Shown here piece by piece: positions 45,931 to 56,899 of a stretch of DNA of 64,000 bases. Each line of letters opens with the position of its first letter. The stretch's first letter is position 1. Origin of the DNA: Massospora cicadina (Eukaryota > Entomophthoromycota > Entomophthoromycetes > Entomophthorales > Entomophthoraceae); NCBI GenBank assembly GCA_022478985.1, contig JAKSZP010005654.1, positions 1 through 64,000 of the forward strand. The letters run 5' to 3'. The position numbers and the translations under genes are program-made. The notes beneath the pieces were generated by a model, which was not told the origin of the DNA, did not search any database, and saw only the letters and a program-made list of their open reading frames with translations.

Positions 45931-46698
45931 TAGATTTCCATTATAAAATTGGTTTGAAACTGTATGGTTTGGATCTAGTAAAGCGGATGTTTGGGAAATT
46001 TGCTTGTAGTGAGATAAGATCCAGTCGGGCTGAGAGGATAATTCCATTCTAAATGCTTTACGATACCCAATAGCTGGTAAAAGTTGCTAACTTGGAGCAA
46101 ATGAAATACCTTGCTGGAAGGCGATATAGGTTATGAACCTGAGAATGCTCCGATTGGTAGGTTACACGCCACTCCCATCCAATCGGCCATCTTAAGATGG
46201 AAGGCTGCATCTTGGAATAAAGATGATCCTCACTACTGATACTGAGGTTGGTATCGGTGTAAAGCCTTACGACCTTTCTAGCTCGGTCTGTATCTTAATC
46301 CCGTTTCTGAACCTCTGATAATTAATTGTAATATAAAGTAACTTTTGGCTGGTTTCTTAGTTGGATCTACTATTGCGTCGCACTTTTCTGTAAGATGCTA
46401 GCTATCAATTTTGGTCTCTTTGAAATAAAAGCTCTAAGTGAAGTTTACTGTGAGATTTTTGAAAGCTTTAAGAAAGCTTAATATTTAATCTTTTTTATAT
46501 GCTTCTGATAATCTTTGCATTTAGCTTAATAGCTAGCTAATGATTTTTCTTAGAATCTGATTCGTATGAAATTATTCTAGGCCTCTCCGGTACGACTACT
46601 TCAAGGCTACTTAATTTTGCGCACATCAGCCGAGTTTTAATTATTTTCCCCTTCCCTTACCTGCTGATAGAAACCACCTATTTAACTATTGACCCGGG

Positions 46699-49600
46699 AT
46701 GAACTTTTACTTTGGCGCCTTGTTTAGGCACCCTATCGCCTTTCTCTTTATAACGGCCTCTGGCTCGCAGGTTTCCCGTCTGGGGAATCCGGTGACCCCT
46801 GAACCTCGGGCGCTTCATACAGCTGTTATACTTCAAAAGGAGCTGATGGTGGTCTATGGCGGCATCGACGGAACCGAAAGTGACCCCTATAAGGCCGAGG
46901 CGTTAAATGATTTATACGTCTTCAACATAACCTCCAGGCTTTGGTACAAACCCAGCACCAAAAACCTACCCGCCAAGGGGGACAAGTTTCACGCCGCCGC
47001 CAAAAACAATAATTCCCACACCATGTACGTTTTTAGCGGGTTGGCTTCAGGCCTCTTCAGCCTCGACACAAATAGCTGGGAGTGGACCCCGCCGCTCTCT
47101 CTGCCATCGACGATCTCCAAAAACCAAGGTGCCACGATGGTGGCGGCGCGGAACTCCCTCATCATCTACGGTGGGGTGGAATTTGGTTCCGACGGTACGC
47201 CGGACACTTCCAAGGTCTCAGACTCCGTTTATACCTTTAATCTCGCCTCACGCGATTGGATTTTGAGGCCGAATGGTAATAAGCTTTACTTTCACTCCGC
47301 ATGCTATGCGCCAGGCCAGGAGGAGGAGCTCATCTTTGGTGGAGCCACTACTGACGGTGTGCTTGTATCCTCGGTGATTTCCCTGAGCACCTCGGCATTC
47401 CAGTTTTACCTCAACCGTCCACCCACCCAGAAGCCGCTCCAACTGGTGGGGGCGTCTTTAGCGTGCGTTGGTAGTGATGGTATCCTGATGGGTGGCGGCG
47501 ACCTGAACTGGAAAGCGACCAGCGCTACGGTGCGGGTGATCGGCAACGCGGGTGGAACCAGCCCGGTTTTTAATTTGTCAGAGGCCCCCATCAAGGATTC
47601 GGGGATGGCGCCCGGCGCTCGCATCGGGCACAGCGCCGCGTCCCTGGGCGAGGACATCTACCTATATGGTGGCGTGGGAACCAGCGATACCAACGTGTAC
47701 AAGCTAAGTACGTCGACGTGGGAGTGGGAGGTGCTTAGTCCGCCGAATTCCCCCGACGATCCAACCGACCCCAATTCACCCTCCTCCAACAAAAGTTCCG
47801 CAGGCTCCAAGAATACGCAGATCATCATTATCGCCATCGTCAGTGCGCTTTTTGGGGTCCTCATGATGGGGGTCATCATTGCGGTATTTTTGCGCCACTG
47901 GCGTCAAAAGAGCCGAGTCCATAAGAAGGATGCGCGATCCTATTTGGCTGCAAGTTCCGTGGGTCGAGGCCCTGAGACGCGAGCCTGGGCCGACTTTAGC
48001 AGCACCCCGCCCGCTATTCCGCCTACTCTGCCGAAAACTCCCACCACGATTTCCGGCCGGCCCCCACGCCTCCCGCCCCGGCTTTGCGCCCCGAGGAGGA
48101 AGAGTGTTGGACGGTCGGCGAAGCCACGTCGTGCACGCTTCTCTCGGGCCAGGATGACGCCGCCAGTTTGGCGACGCCTGTGCGCCATCTGCGCTCACTT
48201 TCGCCCCTCGGAACCCCGAGGCCGCTCTATGACGGGTCGACTTCGACCTTCGCCCCGCAGGCTTATCCGGCTCCCTCCGAGGATGGGAACTCGGCTCTGC
48301 AGTCCATCAGTGATGTGGTTAGCCCACTTGACCGCATCGCGCGCCTCCACGCCGCAGTGGGGGAACAGGAGGCGCCTATCCACCCGCTTAGCGAGCTGCC
48401 GACGCCCCCCACCTCTCTCCAGAATTGGCCCTTCCTGGCTTGCGACACCCCACCCTCCTTGCGCGTGGCAGGGGTCGGTTCGCAGCTCTCGCTCTCGTCG
48501 AGTTCAGCTTCGCTTACTCATCCTGGTGGCCACGCTGGAGGGCTTGACGCCACGCTTCGCAAACGGCTGGGCGTCAAGTATCGCATTACGGCTTCGTCCC
48601 TCGTGATGCTGCAGGGACAAGTCTCGGTGGTCCAGGCCACCGAGCTTTCCTCGCTGGCGCCCGTCGCTATCCTAGTCTACCTCAACCGCAATAGCTGGGA
48701 GCACGACTGCGAGATGCTGCAGCTTCTGGAGGGGCCGTTTACCCCGCGCTATAAAGAATCCTTTCGGGTGCCGTCCGCTGGGGACCCCCATTACGTGCTG
48801 GTCCAGGAGCGGCTCGGAACGCCGCTCCCCGATATTCTGAGGCGGCAGGTTCAGCCCTTCTCGGATTCGGATCTGCGCTTCCTTATCAAAGGCATGGCTC
48901 GCGTTCTCAAGTTCTGTCACGCTTGCGGTATCGTTCTGGTGAACTTCCAGCCGGCCGATTTGGCCCTCGCCCCTGAGGCCAGCTCCTCGCGTCTGATGCT
49001 AGCTCGCGTCGACAGCTGCCACGTCGAGGGTGTAAAACTCCAGCTGAACGCGCCTCCGCGTTATTGCCCGCCTGAACTAGCGGCAGCCTTTCTTGACGGC
49101 GCCGTTGGCGCTGTCGCTGCACTCCCTTCTATGGATCTATGGGCTTTAGGCTGTTTGATTTACGTAAGTTTAACCCATCCTTACCTGGAGTTAGATCCTC
49201 CCAAATGCACTCGAATTACAGCTAACGAAATCAAAAGGAACTATATTCTAGGAAACCCGTCCTGGGGGGACCTGCTTCCGAATTCGAGACGCTCCAGCGA
49301 CTTGCCCACGGCAGTTTGGAGCTCGCGGAGCTCGACGCGATCCCACCCGAAGCCTCCCAGGCGGTACGCGCGCTCCTACGTGGTCGCGCGGAGGAGCGGC
49401 CGTCCGCAGCCAACCTGCTTGACCTCCCGCTGCTTGCACGCTGCCCCTCGCACTTCAGTCTGCTAGCGACGCTTCCTCAGCCGGTACCCCCGCGATTCCA
49501 GAATGGCGACCTCGACCCCAAGTCCGCGGGTGCCGTCGTGGCCCTTCGGCGTCAGGTCGTTGCCACGAGCGAGATTTTGGTCCCGCGCCTTATAGTTGTT

Positions 49601-50278
49601 TTGCCCACGCTGAAGGCGGGTAGCACCTGGGCAGATCCCGAGGCTTGGGATGCCGACACCTTCCACGTTCACTTCCTATGTGAAGGTGCGCCTGGGATGC
49701 ACTTTACCGGGTCCCCTGCCCAGGCGTTATCCGATCCGCACATCTTCCTCTCGCAGGCCGGGGTGGTGGTGGCTATCGTTGCCCAGCTGTGTGCTCTTTA
49801 TATGAGCCCCGAGTTCCTGGGTGGCCTGGACCCTTCCGTCATCAGCTATCTCTTAAGTTACGGGGAGGAGCCGGAAGCCTACTTTGTCGAGCTGGCCCGG
49901 GTCCTGGAGGCGTATTGCGCTCTCCGGGCTTCGGTTTCTGACCCAGCTATCTCTCAGGCGGCTCGTGCCCTCCAAGCTTGCCGCCCGCCCTCTCGAGGCC
50001 GGGGGGCGGACCCGTTTGACGCGTGGATCGACCGATGGTCCTCCTCCGCACGCGACGCGCTCACCTCGACCCGCCACGTCGCCCTTCAGGAGGTGCGGCT
50101 GTTCGTCCAAGGGAGGGCCGAACCACATGACCCCAACCTGACCGGCCCAACGGGGCTCACCTATTCCCGCCAGCTTACCCCGCTGAGCCCCGGGGCGCCC
50201 CCCATCCCGCAACCTCGGTGGCACGCCTGGCTTTGTCCGACCCATGCGCAGCCATCCGCCCCCTCGCACGCCCAGTAA
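46699..50278 (+). CDS. Kelch-repeat, single-pass membrane, pseudokinase protein (host gene, frame interrupted in this assembly)
   Basis: The product would be a type I membrane protein of about 1150 aa. Residues 1-22 look like a signal peptide (HPIAFLFITASG). Residues about 36-349 form some six kelch blades (LMVVYGG, MYVFSGL, LIIYGGV, LIFGGA, ILMGGG, IYLYGGV, with W-containing strands), a secreted beta-propeller. Residues 374-397 are a transmembrane helix followed by RHWRQKSRVHKK. After a frame change near 47959-48003 a linker leads to a kinase-like domain (about 48550-49163 and 49252-49440). It keeps PRYCPPELA, DLWALGC and the EERPS region, but VAIK reads VAIL (48663-48674), HRD reads LVN (48936-48944) and DFG is lost near 49008-49016, so it should be catalytically dead. 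The C-terminal ~270 aa (VPRLIVVLP, FHVHFLCE) recall a domain I remember from large Mortierella-type signalling proteins; this is unverified. GC-rich codons contrast sharply with the AT-rich flanks. A receptor or scaffold role is inference. Confidence 0.82.
47959..47999 (+). other. Possible 41-base intron or frameshift region in the kelch gene
   Basis: The kelch/transmembrane frame must change to the next frame here, because the second frame has stops at 47973-47975 and 47997-47999 and is open only from 48000. A GT (GTGGGT, 47959) and an AG (CTTTAG, to 47999) would give a phase-0 intron that joins the frames exactly, but 41 bases is very short. An indel between 48000 and 48060 is the alternative. 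Confidence 0.4.
49164..49251 (+). other. Spliceosomal intron in the kelch/pseudokinase gene
   Basis: The donor is GTAAGT at 49164, a branch-like GCTAAC at 49221-49226 and the acceptor TATTCTAG ends at 49251, 88 bases in all. The segment is visibly more AT-rich than the exons, and its removal takes the kinase domain from LGCLIY to a Glu, the residue expected next in kinases. The exon that follows needs a one-base correction in the G6 run 49264-49269 to enter the frame that stays open to 50278. Confidence 0.75.
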
Positions 50279-50460
50279 AATTTGCGCCTATTGAGCCAGC
50301 CTCTGGTTAAAGCGTTTTGCGTTTGCGGATCGGCCCTCTCGCGTATAGCCAAGCCTTTGGCTCGGTTCACGGCGTGCGCCCTAAGGCTTATTTAAAATTT
50401 AGACTCGAGCTCTAATTCCCCGAATGGCTCACTTCGCTCGGCTTCCTTGGGCGCCCAACC

Positions 50461-50466
50461 AATAAA
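50461..50466 (+). terminator. Polyadenylation signal AATAAA of the kelch gene
   Basis: AATAAAGTTTTG lies 183 bases after the stop codon of the gene, at the end of GC-rich 3' DNA. It is the only canonical signal before the sequence becomes unassigned intergenic DNA. Confidence 0.55.
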
Positions 50467-50469
50467 GTT

Positions 50470-51588
50470 TTGCCCCCAGCAAAATGGGTTAATCATCGGT
50501 TGGGCTCGCCCGGGGCCGAAGCGGTCAGTTTAAGGGGTTGTGATGGGCGGCTACTATTGTTGGGTCGACGATTACGTGAAGCTGGGATGCAGTGAAGAAT
50601 TTGTAGTTTGGAGATGTGTTTGATTTAGGGGTACTTTGTATTGCTGGATCGCTGGTCGTAAACTTAACAGGCCATGGGTACCGGATCTTGCAAAATCAGT
50701 TATAGCGACGGCCATGTTAGAGAGGGAGCCTTGTATTAAACGCTTAGAAATGGGATGGCGTACTGATCGGTTGATCGTTATGGGGTTGGATAAACTGGTA
50801 TCTAAACATGATGGCCTAATCTTAGCGGAGGTCCTATATAGCTTTAGATTTTGGCATCATCGGTACCAAGGAGGCGAAAGGGCTATAAATCACTGCACAA
50901 CCGAAATAGGCGAACTCAGATGAACCTTCAAAATAAATTATATTTATAACATATTTTTAACCGCTTCAAGTCCACCTTCTTATCACTAAGATCTATCTAT
51001 ACTAGGCTTACAAGCTAGCTCCAGCTTACACCCTCCAAACCCTTGAGCTTTAAAGGGAGCGGTGGTACCTGGTGATCGCTATAGGCTAGATCATCTCCAC
51101 ATTATCACTTTCCATTTAAACTCCAACTAGTTGGGTATAAGATCCCTTAAACGTGATCGGTTTCAATAGTTTCTACCCCACTGCGAACTTTACAGGTTTA
51201 CCCGAGCCGTAACTTTATATAACAACTTTAAGATCGGGTTGGGATTAGAAATGAGTTCAGCTTAGGTTTACACCCACTCGCGCCCCCCTCCAAGGTTTAA
51301 CTTGGAAGGGTCGGGTAACTTCGATCGAATTTTACTAAAAAAAGTTTTCGATCTCGATACTAGCTAACCTTGTAGACCATCCTCCCTAGATAGTAAGCCA
51401 AACTTATACGGGTTGGATACCATTTAAAAAAGGATAGTGGGGGTTTCAAACCGATGTCCCATAATACAGGCTAAGCGGTCTTGAATAAATTTAGCTACAT
51501 GACTATTTTTTGGTGAGCCAGATCTAGAACCTCATTTCAAGTAAAGAGGGTAAGGGTATAGGTGTGGGTAGATATTTTTTTGGGTATT
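50470..51588. other. Intergenic DNA downstream of the host gene
   Basis: One frame at 50636-50923 could encode up to 95 aa but starts with TTG, its first ATG is internal, and it shows no motif. A minus-strand tRNA-like stretch near 51440-51500 (TTAGCCTGTATTA, then GGTTTGAAACCC) could be a SINE remnant. Nothing else is supported. Confidence 0.4.
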
Positions 51589-51593
51589 TTCAG

Positions 51594-52154
51594 TGTTGGG
51601 GATTCAACTGCAATGACTAGAAATTACTCAAGATCAAGATTCAATATCTGTCTAATGAGATTGTAAAATCCCTGTTGGAGATATCCAATTCTCGGATAGA
51701 CTTATGATCAACCCTTCAGAGTTATCAGCCTCCTCTGAAGGTTGAGGCTAAGCAATCCAATGGGGTAAAACATCACACAAAAAGGTCAATCTCATCTAAT
51801 AAGAACCCTATCAGATTAGACCATCACAAGTATAGCAATAATAATCAGCAATATCAGTCACCTAATAGGAAAGATCTTACCTCAGATGCAGCTCAAAAAT
51901 CCTCATGAAAAACTACTAAATCTACCCCTATAAATATCCCTTATTTCTAACTAAGAAAGTACTTCTATTTTTGTCTCGTGTAGCTCAATTTAGGTCTATT
52001 CTTACAGAATTCTGTATTTCCAATTGGGATCAATTATAGCAATAGAACTAATAACTTTGTTACACTTGTATCTTTCTTTGCTAGAGCCATGAAACTAATA
52101 ATTTTGTAGCCTTCATAGCTCCTGAATATCATAATTTCTACCAAAATTCTAATA
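51594..52154 (+). repeat. 5' LTR of G4
   Basis: It begins TGTTGGGGATTCAAC and ends AATTCTAATA, so it is TG...TA bounded. It aligns end to end with 58002-58563 at roughly 90 percent by eye, with mostly transition differences. Confidence 0.93.
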
Positions 52155-52155
52155 C

Positions 52156-52172
52156 TGGTGCTCCCTGCCAGG
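52156..52172 (+). promoter_or_regulatory. tRNA primer-binding site of G4
   Basis: TGGTGCTCCCTGCCAGG begins one base after the 5' LTR and is shared, with few changes, by G1, G2 and N2. Confidence 0.75.
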
Positions 52173-52199
52173 TTTGCTTCCAAGGCTACCTGGTGAAAA

Positions 52200-54300
52200 T
52201 ATACTTTCATAATGATGAATACATCTAGCAAAGAAAACCCCCTCTTCTGAGGAATCAATGAGCATCACCAATATGTACACTCCAACTGGCAGGAGATGCC
52301 TTCCACTAATGCCAATAATCTTCAATTTTGAGCTTCTATGAACTTGGCCATTGAGGGCCCAGACCAAAATGATTATCAGATTCAAGCTGCAGATGTAGAA
52401 GAAACAGTCAAAGGCTTGATAAGGGGGCTATCAAGCCTGGTGCCCATCCTAATTGATATCAAGCATCTAAAGTTGCCACTAATATGATGAATTTATACAA
52501 CAGAGCAGTATTACAACATACCAAAGTTGGGTTGGCTAGAACTGAGCAGTACCTCTGGCAGTATATACATCCCACTATTCATCACATACTCCAGTTTTTG
52601 GGGTTGCATCATCTTGAGATCTAACACCAGTTGACCCTAGTGCAAAAATTTCATTCTCAGTTATCCTCTTTCTATGAGATGGCTTCTAACTTTGGTTGGG
52701 ATAATTGGGAAGCTATACTTGATAATATAAGGGAAATCAACGATCTACATAACCATTTGGTGAGAATTGACAACAAAGTTGTGGGGTACATTGGCCAAGA
52801 AGTATCTCAACAGGTCAGTGATGTCACTAATCCTATTCACCACTTAATTACTACCCTTGATGATGAGATTACTAGACAATTGGGAAAATTGCAAGCTAAC
52901 ATTAGGAGTGCTTCATAAATTTGATGGGCTATTTCAACAACTTGTTCAAATTGTGGATACTATCGAGAAGGTGACCTGGCCCTTCTGGACCTCCGGGATC
53001 ACTAGTTCTCCTTTGGTAACCCTGGGACCCCCGGGTAAATGAGGTCATTAAGGGCCTCCAGGTCAACAAGGCCCACCTGAGCCTGCAAGTCACAATGGTT
53101 TGCAAGAACCTCCTGAACCTCCTGGTTCCCCTGGCTCCTCGCTTTCAATTCATTATTCTGAACCTTAAATTCTATTAGTATCAAGAGTACAGGCGTTAGA
53201 AACCCAATTATGAGCCATAGCTCAAGGGTGTTTCTTATCCTTAGAAGGCCTTCCAACTGACCCAGATTACTCTTTAACCAACTTATTGGATGGCATTGAT
53301 AATGCTCATCATTATGCAATGCTAACCAAACTACGCAAGAAACCCAGTTTGCAATGTTAAACGCTTCCATTGAACAGTTAACTTTTAAATGTGGAGTACT
53401 TGAGAACAAGAAGGAAGAGATGCTCACTGAGATTTCTAGCTTTAAATCAACCGCCTGAAAATGATCATCTTGCTCAATGGGTTCAAAGTTTACAGGAGGA
53501 CCTCAATCATTCAAGGCAGCAGGTTGACCAAATTCCCACTCATGCTCATATCCCAGAGTTCAAACCTTCCAAAGATGATATGGTCATGGTATCAGGTGTA
53601 CATGTCTTGAGCAAAGAATCCACCACATTCAAACCTACTATTAAGGATAAGTTTGAACTGGGTGAAGGTAGCATCCATTAATTTCTATTTGCCTATGAGC
53701 GAGTAATGGATGGGGCGACGGATCAACAGAAAGTACAGCATATTAACTCTTGTCTAAGCTGGTTTGCTCAAGAAATTATGGTTCCTCACCTTAAGGTTTG
53801 CAATATGTGGGCTTAAATGAAAACCGCCCTTATTAAGGAATTTGGGAGTGATAGAATCCTTTCTATTTAAAAGCAAGCCTTTATGAGTATTTAAATCAAG
53901 CGAAGAAAGTCAATCCAAGATTTTGCTAAGAGATTCTATCATGAGGCCCAAACTCTTGCTACTTGAAATTGTATTGCCATAGATGATGCCATTTCAGCTG
54001 TTATGAGTGCATTTGCTTCTTGTACTCAGTTACTACTGCATTTAAAATCATTTAAAAGAAATTGGCAATCTATTCTCAACATCAAAGAAGCGCTTATGGA
54101 GATTCCTAATGGTGTGGTACACCCGACCTCCACTAATAACCCTCATTCTTATATCCATGTGATGCCGCCTAGACCCAAATCTAAACTGAAGAAGGATCTG
54201 TGCAACTATTGTGGTCTCGTGGGTCATATGGAATCTCAATGTTGGAAAAAACAAGTGGAAGAGTCAAAAAAGAGGATTCAGCATAGGGTATGAGACTCTC
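52200..54300 (+). pseudogene. G4 gag with intact CCHC zinc knuckle
   Basis: Gag pieces are at 52631-52918 (FGWDNWEAILDNIREINDLH), 53391-53681 and 54003-54293, separated by stops and frame changes. The last contains CNYCGLVGHMESQC at 54201-54242 with all four zinc ligands and the canonical CxxCxxxxHxxxxC spacing, followed by a Lys-rich stretch. This is the nucleocapsid-type domain that binds the element RNA. Start codon and full length cannot be fixed. Confidence 0.85.
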
Positions 54301-54469
54301 TGTGCTAACCTACCTCCTGTGCCTCAATCGAAATCTTTTAACACTCCTAAAGACTGTTATGTGATATCCGCTCCTGGTAAACTTGATATCCCTGATGAAT
54401 TAGCCAACAAAGATACTATCTATTCTTACACTTATGTTTCTTCTTCTAATTCAATTTGACCATTTAGTC

Positions 54470-55215
54470 CATTGGTATTTTCAATCCCACACTTTGGCAC
54501 TGATGTGACCTGGGTGAAAGTCATAGTGCACAAGGTGAAAGTTTTGGCTATCATCAATATGGGATTGCCCACAAATGTGATCTCATCCAGGCTTATAAAA
54601 AATAAAATTGGTGCAGGACTTAAACCATTCTCAAGACTACAGAACTGCTGGTCATTCATACACTAAATCTATAGGAGCTTATTCTTCCCTTCCAATGCGC
54701 TTTGGAAAGTTGGTTGTTTTGGCCCCTGCAGTAGTGTTGGACAACAACTGCTATGACTTGCTCTTGGGAACCAAATTTCTCATTGATTTTGATGCAATAA
54801 TCAGTCTTAAGGACAATTACCTTTCTTTAATTGGGTACTGAGTACCTTTAATTTTACAAGATGTCCCCCAATAGCAAAGGCAAACTCAAACGACGCGTTT
54901 GCTTATTGGAATATCCCACTTCTATCTCTCATCTTGAGTACCAAATTTTGGGACTGAGGACTATACTTCCACCTCTGTCAGCTTGTGCCTCTGAAGGGAT
55001 GCCTTTATATTCTAACAATCCAATTACTATTCCTCAAAAGCTCAAGTCATAATTGATACTGGAGTACAAGTATTTGTACCCACTGATCATGTATTAGAGA
55101 TCTCCAGTAACAGAAATCCCTCTCATTTGGAGGCTTTAACCTGCCCCAGTATCCTTGATCCCACTTACAATGGGACTGTTTTAGTCTTACTAGCTAATCT
55201 CACCTCTTGACCTAT
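54470..55215 (+). pseudogene. G4 protease and dUTPase-like domain
   Basis: The protease signature reads VKVLAIINMGLPTNVISSRL with the active-site triplet at 54556-54564; the family DTG/DSG is NMG here. CYDLLLGTKFLIDFDAI (about 54750-54800) is the second half of the protease. From about 55029 the text continues ITIPQKLK, and after a frame change IIDTGVQVFVPTD, then SILDPTYNGTVLVLLANLT to 55215. The order (TGxQVxxP, then LDPxYxGxxxVLLxN) matches motifs 1 and 3 of trimeric dUTPases. The equivalent parts in G1 and G2 support it. Motif-level evidence only. Confidence 0.65.
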
Positions 55216-55313
55216 GCAATTGAATCAAAATAACCCCATCACCTATGTGCGGCCTACTCCTGTGAGTGAAATTTTATCCATCTAAGGATGTGGGGATTTA
55301 ATGTGATTTTGGG

Positions 55314-56130
55314 TTGGAAGATCCCCCTATCATTGCTAGAATTGACGTCAAATTTGGAGATTCACTCACTCCAGAACAACAGCATGAAGCTGAGGCTCTG
55401 ATTGAAGAGTATGTGGATATATTTGCCAAAGGTCCTGGAGATTTTGGGCTAATGAAAGAGGTGCAGCATCAGGTAAAAACCGGGGATACTCCCCCTATTT
55501 TAGCTCAGCCCTATTGCAAATCTAAAGTTTAGGAGGCTCAGGTATCAGTGTAATTGAACAAACTCCTCGATGCAGTACTACTAACACCTTCTAAGAGTTC
55601 ATGGACTTCTCCTATACAACTCATCTGGAAAAAGGATGGGGGTCATAGAGTGGTTATGGACTATCATCAGCTCAATGCTGTTACCCAAAAGGATTCTTAT
55701 CCTCTACCTTGCATTGATGATTCATTGAGACTATTGTCTGGGTCACAATTCTTCTCAGCTATGGACCTTGCAAGTGGCTATTGGCAAATTGACCTGGCTC
55801 TGGAAGACAGTCAAAAATGTGCTTTAATCTCTAGTGAGGAGTTATTTGAGACTACTTGTATGCCGCAGGGGCTTTGTAATGCCCCTGCTACTTTCCAACA
55901 AGCCATGGATGGTTTATTTGGAGATTTGAAACTTTCTTGTGTTTTGGTATACTTAGATGATGTTACTGTTTTCTCTCGCACTTTTAAAAGGCATTTGGCT
56001 CATTTAAAAAAAGTATTTGGTCAGATGCGTCACGCTTTGCTTAAGCTAAAACCATTCAAGTGTGCTTTTTCAAGACTGAGATGGAATTAATAGGCCATAA
56101 AGTTAAGCGCAATGGGATTTTACCCTTATC
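55314..56130 (+). pseudogene. G4 reverse transcriptase domain
   Basis: Two pieces, 55314-55532 and 55554-56090, are split by a stop (TAG at 55530) and a small gap. They contain KSSWTSPIQLIWKKDGGHRV, FFSAMDLASGYWQIDLALED, MPQGLCNAPATFQQAMD and the catalytic YLDD at 55950-55961, which is intact. This is the reverse transcriptase of the element; its thumb lies at 56090-56270. Breaks at the C-terminal end prevent a continuous product. Confidence 0.92.
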
Positions 56131-56199
56131 TAATAAGATACAAGATATTTTGGACATGCCTGTTCCTAAAAGCTTGCATGATATTCAAGTGTTTTAGGG

Positions 56200-56885
56200 A
56201 TGGTTGGTTATTACCAACAATTCATCCCCCATTTTGCTGAGATTTCGGAGCCTTTAGTTTACTTATTGCACAAGGAAGTCCCTTTTGTATGGGAAGAATT
56301 GCAGCAGCAAGCTTTCAATCTTTTGCGCCAAGCCTTAGTTAGTGCACCAATTTTAGCCCATCCTGATTTTTCCAAACCCTTTATATTATTTACTGATGCC
56401 AGTGATATTGCTATTGGGCCATTCTGGCTCGACATGATACCAACCTGGTTGATCATCCCATCTTGTACTATAGTAAAACCCTTTCTAAGGCAGAATGCAA
56501 TTATAACATTACTGAGAGGGAATGCCTCGCAGTCCTATTTACCATCAAGCATTTTTGACCTTACCTCTATAATATAAATTTCATTATTGTCACGGATCAT
56601 GATTCCTTATAATGGTTACAACAGATGAGGGATCCTGATGGACGCTTATCTAGATGGGCGTTAAAGCTCCAGAATTATGACTTTACAATTAAACATTGCA
56701 CTGGATCTATACACCAAAAAACTGATGGACTTTCTAAATTATCTATATTAATGTTATCCTCTGCTGAGGAGGACCTTATCTATGATTTGATTAGACCTGA
56801 GCTCTGGTATCATGAATCTATGGATGTTATAGTAAAGCTTCAATCATTAACCAAGAATACTCAAGTTAAAGAAGGTTTCCTATAA
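56200..56885 (+). pseudogene. G4 RNase H domain
   Basis: The frame 56200-56577 has the RT thumb end (MVGYYQQFIPHFAEI) and FILFTDASDIAIG, the first catalytic block. The frame 56625-56885 has DGRLSRWALKLQNYDFTIKH, then HQKTDGLSKL, the conserved end of the domain where the last catalytic Asp lies (TDGLSK). Stops at 56575 and 56883 and an indel near 56430 break it. Confidence 0.88.
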
Positions 56886-56899
56886 AAAAAGTTGGGATC

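Noticed and set aside
47776..48198. 140 aa minus-strand frame and several other long frames inside the kelch gene
   Set aside because: These are shadows in GC-rich coding DNA; they are rich in Arg, Gly and Pro and have no motif.
48060..48606. Arg/Pro-rich continuation of the first kelch frame
   Set aside because: The +1 alternative frame gives ordinary protein text that runs into the kinase domain, while this one is a shadow typical of GC-rich DNA. The real frame leaves it before 48060.
49195..49251. Reading straight through GTAAGT as coding (VSLTHPYLELD...)
   Set aside because: It superficially resembles a kinase helix, but codon composition turns AT-rich exactly between the GTAAGT and TTCTAG, and the frame ends in shadow text afterwards. 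Intron preferred.
50636..50923. 95 aa protein-coding gene downstream of the kelch gene
   Set aside because: It starts with TTG, contains no recognised motif and lies in DNA of mixed composition; not distinguishable from chance.
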